From Spirogloea muscicola (lineage: Eukaryota; Streptophyta; Zygnematophyceae; Spirogloeales; Spirogloeaceae): a DNA stretch of 37,633 nt. Of this stretch, positions 32,101 through 37,633 are shown piece by piece. Each line of letters opens with the position of its first letter. Position 1 is the first letter of the stretch. The position numbers and the translations under genes were made by a program. The notes below the pieces were generated by a model. The model did no database searches. It was not told the origin of the DNA and saw nothing but the letters and a program-made list of their open reading frames with translations. The stretch lies in assembly GCA_009602725.1 (NCBI GenBank), contig WELB01000002.1, forward strand, positions 1,659,478 through 1,697,110. Direction: 5' to 3'.

Positions 32101-34410
32101 GACGCTCAGATGCGCTCACAGGCCCTTGCTGCTGCCGAGAGGCGATTAGCTGTGCCGCACCCGCATGCAGCCCTTGATGCACTTCCACAACAGATATCCG
32201 CTCATCAAGTTGGATCCAGTCTGCAACCTGGAAGCAGTTTGACAACCACGGTTGGTGAAGGTGCTCCGTTGCATCCGATTGACAGCCTTGTTCCCTCAGT
32301 GTCAGGCAATGGCAAAGCCAGAGACGCAGAGGACCAGCTGCCGAGTAGCACTCCAGGGCGAAGCGCAGCGTTGATGCAGCAGCTGCCTCAGCCCGCTGCA
32401 GCGAGGGGGGCTGATGTAGATGAGGTTCCCAGGTTGCTACCGCGGCAGCCCACAGGAGTGGCCCCTTGTGTACCTGCTCCCAATGGCACACTGTCACTGG
32501 CCAACAACCATGGGCTTGGTGCAGCACGAGTGCATGGTCAAGAAGCTGGGGCGTCAGAGCGGACCAGCTTGCTGAAGATCCGTCTGGAGGATGGATCTGT
32601 CATTTCACAGACCTTTGGTGCAGGTACTGCCCTTATTTGCTCGCAGATTGGCTCTTTGGCCCTTGTCTGACTCTGTGCATATATGCAGGTATTTGTTCCT
32701 TCATTTAGCTGTATTCGAGTTGCTGTTCTCTGGAGGTGAAAGAGGACTCCGCCTTGGCATCAGTGCTAATCACAGGAACTGGAGCAGTCAAGGCACACAT
32801 AGCTTTGCAAGATACCAGCAACCTAGAGCTTGATGTCAAGATAGTCCAAGCTGGTCATTCTGTCTTCGTTTCAAATCGAAATTGGCACTCCTCAACAGGT
32901 ACTACCCTTCAGATGGTTCGGGACTCTGTCACTCCCAGTGTGGGAGATCCTGATACATATGACGTGGTAATGGGCTACTTGCCTGCCAAGCACATGCTGT
33001 GCATCCCTTTGTCTGTGCTGCTTTTGACTTCAGTAGCATGTCCTTGTGCTAATGAAGTACATCCTCGCCGGTTTCCATTGTGCATCTCTGCTGGGTGACA
33101 GGTCGTTCCTTTTCTTGATCCCCACTGGATTAATGGCAATAACTTGGAGTTGACCCTTGATGAAGGCAAGAGATAGTGGAAGCTCAGCCTGGTGCCAAGC
33201 TAATAGTAGCCAGCCTGTACTGTACTGTGCACTTGTTTTGTTTAGCTGCCTCCTTAAGGCACCTCTAGATGGTGCGCCTGGCAAGTCTGGTGCAAGTAAC
33301 CATTACTCAGAAATATGTCTCTCTGTATCTTCCAGGATTCTCAACTTGAGGCTTGTGGGTGTATGTTTGGGGTTCCCGCTTATGTCCTCTTTCATGACTT
33401 GACTCTGATGTGTGATTCATTGCCAGCTGGCCTGGTTCCACAAGGAGCCGTTCATCTGCGACGACAGGCGGATCGCGGCGTTGTCACTCAGGGAAGAAGA
33501 GCCACTTCAAGAAGTAGGATGCAGCGACCTGCACAGCAAGGTCCTGTCGAAGGTGCGCCCATGGGGCACTTATTCTGAGCCTGATCTTTGAGAATAAGCA
33601 TGCATTGACCCCTTTGTATACTTGGTGGTCTTGTCAACCAGGGTCTGTCAAATTGTTTCCACTGACCAAGCAAGGGAGAGGCCTTTAGTGACAGGCCCAC
33701 TAGCTGATTGGGTGCTTATGTGCAGGGGAGAGTGAGATGCAGGCTATGAACTTTGACGCTACCACCTATGAGGAGCTCATGGTGCTGCAGGAACGACTTG
33801 GACGAGGTTCACACCCTGTTGCCGTGTCATCTCACTGGCTGCTCAGCAGCAACCCTCAATTGTCGCCTGTTTGCCACTTGACAGTCTCCAGCTTATGTGC
33901 AAAGCAGGCCCATCTGTGACATCTTGTTGTTCTCAACAAGCTGGCTGGCAGAATGATTTGAAACCCGTCTTGCCATTTGCAGTCACAGTTGGTGTGCCCG
34001 AGACGATGATTTCTGCACTGCCCAGCAGAATCATAGGCTGGCCTATGACCCATGGGACAGCTGACAGGTCAAACGATGTCACAGGAGGATGTCTCGGAAA
34101 GCCATGCCGCAAGTTGCACCAGGAGCTCCTTGCCATCCCTGTCAGGCATGAGCAATCAGGGAGGGTGCACGAGGGGGCACCACCTCAAGACCTGCGGCTT
34201 GGTGAAGAGGAAGTTGGTGCAGGTGGATTGCAGCCTGAGCTCATGGAGCAGCTAGACCGCTGCCTGGTGTGCATTGGCGAGATGGAGGTAGGTGAAGAGG
34301 TCACCACTCTCCCATGTCTGCACTACTACCACAGCAACTGCATATGTCAGTGGCTGCGGCAGAGCACAGTGTGCCCTGTTTGCAAATTCGACCTGCTTGC
34401 CAGCTCTTAG
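29150..34410 (+). CDS. UBA-UBX-(UBX-like)-RING-H2 protein, putative CDC48-linked E3 ubiquitin ligase
   Basis: Exons read: 29150-29437, 29654-29731, 29846-30101, 30399-30621, 30814-31001, 31169-32623, 32899-32966, 33427-33552, 33743-33806, 34068-34112, 34160-34410; phase closes at ~1013 aa. A further exon near 33102-33170 is possible. Residues 1-40 are a UBA domain (ALEAMGFPADRCSAALR). A charged helix follows (ERARVKRQLQEDAEDRRAR). UBX comes in two parts: VHLQILGPSGRKLRASFPA plus DATLLDVRVFVLQ, then, after about 110 inserted residues, FFLVLVPRKEYFT and TLAEAELWPRGSLVVHI; the usual p97-contact FPR is VPR. A ~450-residue Ala/Gln/Pro-rich linker leads to LLKIRLEDGSVISQTFGAG joined to TTLQMVRDSV, a second UBX-like start. 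TTYEELMVLQERLG precedes the RING-H2 finger (CLVC, CLHYYH, CPVC), as in BIG BROTHER-type ligases. UBA and RING would bind and transfer ubiquitin, UBX would dock CDC48. An N is at 29268. A two-gene alternative is not excluded. TGTAA lies ~115 bp after the stop. Confidence 0.78.
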
Positions 34411-36240
34411 ATGGGGGGCATATTGCCAGCTGCTGGACCTCAAGGGCGCCACGCCATGTCTGTGGTATTTGCTGCGTGCATAAGTCACGTCAGCTTGTAT
34501 ATAATCCCAGGTGTTATTGGCAAGTGTAACCACAGTGGGCACTGCAATGCTCGCACCAACAGGCGCAAATGCCAGGGGCGGATGACCTAGAAGTCTTGAT
34601 TGGCCACAGACTTAGGCAAGTCGAGCTGTGCTGCTACTTTCACTAACCGGAGTAAGTCTAAGTGGGTAAGGGGACCTCCAGCACATCCAGGCAGGAGGCT
34701 GTCAAGATGCTGCCAAGTAAGCAGTATCATTTGAGTCTCTCAGGCTAATCTTGCACAACACAAACCAATAACATCACAATACGACTGCAGTCATCATGAC
34801 ATGGCAGATTGCGTGGTATATATTCGTGTTCCATTGAAGTAGCTTACTCCATTGGGCGGTTGCCTTGACGGTACGGGACCTGTATACTGCCTTGTTGTAC
34901 TGCTGGAAGATGGCGAGCAGGGAATGGCAAGTAGTGCAGTGCTCGAGGCACTGAAGCTCGAACAGGCTTCACTGTGGTCGTCGAGGGCGTCACACCTGAC
35001 ATTAAACACCAAGGACAAAAGTGCGCTCTACCAATCACCAAGTATAAAAGTGAGTTCTGCGTCGCCGTTGAATGAATATGACGGCATAATCATGAGAATA
35101 CACGTATTGGGTGACCATTTGATGATTACTGATATTTGATGGAAGTGGGTACTTGGAAACAGTGAGTGGATAGGCTGCTGCTCCTGTCAAGGGTCATCTG
35201 CTAGGTCCAATGGATGAACCTGCAATGTTGTGCCGTATGGCTGTCAACTTCAGTGAAAGCAAGGGGCCATCTCAGCATGTTAAAGACCTTGATATCTGCT
35301 ATTTGAAAACTGGGTTGCTTGACCTGTTACTTGATGAAGTGTTCAATGAGGTTCTATTCAATTCCTGACTTCTTCTGTCATCAGTTGGGCTGGCAGCTTA
35401 CCGACAAGAATGTCTATTTATCAGCTTTGTACTTGTCTTGTGGAGAGGTCTCGGTCTTCGGTAAATCACAGCAGAAGGGAAGTTGTTAAATATAATTCAG
35501 AGCATGCCAGAAACTGGCCCTTAGAATGGCTGCTTCCATCTGCAGATTGCACCGCCAGCTTATATTAGGGGTTGTATGTCGTTCTTCAACAATGAGAGTG
35601 CAACAAGGACCCAAACGCCACGCTCCTTCCTTATTTGCCCTTTTCCTTAATGATAAGCGCACGAACACAGCAAGCTCGTTTGACTCCAGCACAGCTGAAA
35701 CAGTATCGTGGTTACTGTGGCCCAGTCACGTATCAACAACTGCCAACCAGGTCAATGCATTTTGTAGGGCTGCACAATGCTAGCACTCATGTCAGTGGAC
35801 CTTATGGCAGATGGTGCCAATTGCATCTGACCTGTTGCTCGTACTCCAAGGGAATTGGAACACATAAGTCTCGCATACACGATCAAGGGGAATGTAGGAA
35901 GTTTGACGTGCAACTCCTGCCTTCATAACGAGGCAGAATCTCGTGTGGCCTTCACGTTGAGAATACGTTGCAACTCTACCTGGTCTCTGTGTCACTGCAA
36001 CCGGGCTGCTACAGATCATGCCGCTTGTGGAAGTGTCAGGTGGTGCTCGTGCCACATCTGTAATGGTGTTTTGGAACAAGGCCAAGACCTTGTTCCAGAA
36101 AAGAGCGGCTCCCATTACACGACACCTTTTCCTGACCTCAACTGTTCTGCATCACACCAGGCTTACTGGTTCCAAGTGGCTCTTGCTCTTCCATGTACGA
36201 CCTTCTAACTATGGCGCACACGAAACTGGAAGAGTGAAAG
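34411..36240. other. Intergenic, no supported gene
   Basis: After a possible TGTAA polyadenylation signal at 34525-34529 the sequence holds only short open frames on both strands with no domains, splice-linked partners or RNA genes I can recognise. No hairpin repeat copy was noticed here until about 36255. Confidence 0.4.
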
Positions 36241-36254
36241 AGGAAAAGACTTTC

Positions 36255-37030
36255 ACAATTGGAGGGCAACGGCTGTGATTGGCCAGCCCAGAACGATGAA
36301 TGATAAAAGGGGCCAGAGAAGCGCTAAAGCACACAGCGACTCGAGTGGCCACTGGGTGCTCAGTATTCCCTGTTGAAGCAAGCGCGGCCAGATTAACTGG
36401 TGGCTGGGAGAGGCCAGCCCAAAGGAATGGACAAGGTCTGAAGGAGCCGGAGTGCTGAAGGACTGACCTGTTGAGCAGCCGCAGGTCAGAGAAACTAGTC
36501 TCCAGCTTGCGGGTCCCCCTGTCTTGCTAGTTTTTCTTTATTGCTTCCCCTGGCCCCTTCTCGTCCTTTGTTCATTCTTGTTTGGGCTGGCTTTTCCAGC
36601 CCCTATCCTCAAAGAAAGAAAATGCTCGCCCATAGAGAAGAGAGGCTGGCAAAGCCAGCTGGCAAATCCTCAATGGGCGAGCCCTTCTGTCTTGTCTACA
36701 GATGCAGCGCAGATGCAGCGCATTGTGGCATTGTCACGCGAACCCAGTCTCTCTGACCTGAGGCTGCATAGCAGGGGTTACTGAGTGCTTCGTAGCTGCT
36801 TCGTTTCTTTTTTGTGCTTGTTGTTCTTCGTACTTCCCCTGGCCCCTTCTCGTCCTTGGATCATTCTTTTTGGGCTAGCTTTTTGCAGCCGCTATCCTCA
36901 ATGGGCGAGCCCTTCATCAATGTGGCATAGTCCTCTGCAGCGATACTGAGCAGGCGAGAAGCAAGCGCGGCCAGATTGACTGGTGGCTGAGAGAGGCCAG
37001 CCCAGAGGAATGGACAAGGTCTGAAGGAGC
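36255..37030. repeat. Cluster of hairpin repeats and a retroelement-like tail
   Basis: Minus-oriented copies are at about 36265-36310, 36382-36445 and 36964-37030; plus-oriented copies at about 36560-36625 (GGGCTGGCTTTTCCAGCCCC) and 36860-36915 (degenerate). The 36382 and 36964 copies share about 60 bp almost identically, starting AGCGCGGCCAGATT and running through GGACAAGGTCTGAAGGAGC. At 36745-36784 a frame ends PSLSDLRLHSRGY and TGA, the tail seen at 4392-4456 and elsewhere. This is repeat DNA without host genes. Confidence 0.65.
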
Positions 37031-37084
37031 GGGAGTGCCAAAGGCTGAGACAGCAGCAAGCGGACTCTCAGTAACCTCGAGTCA

Positions 37085-37255
37085 GTAGACCTCTTGCAGC
37101 GGTCCCTAGCTTTCGCGGTCCACTTGCGCAGGCTGCGCTCTGGCGGCGGCCTCCAGCTTCCGTCAGGGCGACGTCTTTCCGCCTGCTAGCTATTCAGATT
37201 TGCAATTACTGACTATCGGTTACTGAAAGTTCGCTTGCTGCTGTCTCAGTCCTTA
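37085..37255 (+). repeat. Second-half copy of the 4705-type element
   Basis: The stretch repeats 4870-5015: GGTCCACTTGCGCAGGC, then GCGGCCTCCAGCTTCCGTCA, GGGCGACGTCTTTCCGCCTG and ACTATCGGTTACTGA. Its translated frame reads ALAAASSFRQGDVFPPASY and then SDLQLLTIGY before the stop, against ALAAASGFLQGDVYPPASC and SDLHLLTRGY in the first copy. The conserved frame and stop suggest shared protein-coding ancestry. Confidence 0.6.
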
Positions 37256-37260
37256 GAAGC

Positions 37261-37365
37261 AAGCGCGGCCAGATTAACTGGTGGCTGGGAGAGGCCAGCC
37301 CAAAAGAATGGACAAGGTCCTCAGCACTCCGGCTCCTTCAGACCTTGTCCATTCCTTTGGGCTCC
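37261..37365. repeat. Inverted pair of hairpin repeats
   Basis: A minus-oriented copy (AGCGCGGCCAGATTAACTGG through AAAAGAATGGACAAGGTC) meets a plus-oriented copy (GACCTTGTCCATTCCTTTGG) across a spacer of about 21 nt. The arms match perfectly for 13-14 bp and near-perfectly for about 18 bp, so the junction can form a large hairpin. Confidence 0.75.
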
Positions 37366-37369
37366 TTCT

Positions 37370-37633
37370 CGACGTCGTTCTCATCGACGCATTCCAACCA
37401 GGGGCACCCACACCGACTGTGCCAGGTTGGGCGACACATCATGCGGAGAGGAAGAAGGAGAGGCACTACAATGACCACCCCCGGGGCGACTACTTCTTCC
37501 CATGCGCCATGGACATCTACGGCGGCTACGGAACGAAGTGGTCTTCCCTCCTCCATCGCTTGGCACTGCATGTCGATGCCCGCCGACGTAGTCGGGCGGG
37601 TAGCTTGGGGCATTCTAGCGTCCCGCAAGCCAT
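37370..37633 (+). pseudogene. Retroelement-like polyprotein fragment, cut by window edge
   Basis: An open frame on plus reads DVVLIDAFQPGAPTPTVPGW near 37373-37430, then a basic stretch ERKKERHYNDHPRGDYFFPC, then AMDIYGGYGTKWSSLLHRLA, and continues to the right edge. The order (basic segment, GDxFxPxAxD, Gly, Trp, Leu-Leu) parallels the fragment on minus at 22070-22495, although residue identity is modest. I infer the C-terminal part of a non-LTR retroelement-type pol protein. It has no start and directly abuts an inverted hairpin-repeat pair, so it is probably a 5'-truncated copy. It could instead be the 5' piece of an unknown host gene exon. Confidence 0.45.

Noticed and set aside
33315-33578. 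Alternative frame over the 33427-33552 exon (Arg/Gln-rich, 87 codons)
   Set aside because: The overlapping frame LAWFHKEPFICDDRR has better protein character and joins the RING exons in phase.
1-37633. CRISPR array, prokaryotic operon or phage content
   Set aside because: Multi-intron genes and eukaryote-specific families dominate; no regular direct repeats with unique spacers were seen.

Overview
The window is nuclear DNA of a photosynthetic green eukaryote, most likely a green alga. Genes are split by many short GT-AG introns whose acceptors usually read TGCAG. The genes include a plant-type GDP-mannose 3,5-epimerase and the plastid-division protein ARC3. Plant-type telomere-like AAACCCTA boxes sit in front of one start codon, and a 5S rRNA-like sequence of plant type is present. 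Possible TGTAA poly(A) signals follow two genes and hint at a chlorophyte, but I cannot fix the lineage from this window.

Layout: (1) 21-1517, minus: GDP-mannose 3,5-epimerase, running off the left edge. (2) 1957-7560: no convincing gene; a very GC-rich block, many copies of a dispersed hairpin repeat, fragments of a retroelement-like repeat, a 5S rRNA-like copy with an 11-nt internal deletion, and a 100-bp tandem duplication. (3) 7683-8000, plus: a small GC-repeat-rich ORF behind telo-boxes. (4) 8584-13529, plus: ARC3, an FtsZ-like domain followed by five MORN repeats. (5) 13530-16450: non-coding with repeats. (6) 17183-20472, plus: a full-length cytochrome P450 in ten exons. (7) 20473-22690: repeats and a retroelement-like fragment on minus. 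(8) 22753-28171, plus: SART3/Prp24-type U4/U6 snRNP assembly factor (HAT repeats, one RRM, C-terminal LSm-binding tail). (9) 29150-34410, plus: a gene that appears to join UBA, an interrupted UBX, a second UBX-like module and a RING-H2 finger in one reading frame. (10) 34411-37633: intergenic, then dense repeats and a retroelement-like fragment cut by the right edge.

The genes do not form a pathway: ascorbate/cell-wall sugar synthesis, plastid division, oxidative metabolism, splicing and ubiquitin/CDC48 biology are simply neighbours. The most unusual item is the UBA-UBX-UBX-like-RING-H2 gene. The most unusual non-coding feature is the dispersed hairpin repeat, seen about 30 times and only between genes. 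Exon limits were set by hand from splice signals, phase and family similarity; reading phase closes across all 16 SART3, 14 ARC3 and 10 P450 exons listed.
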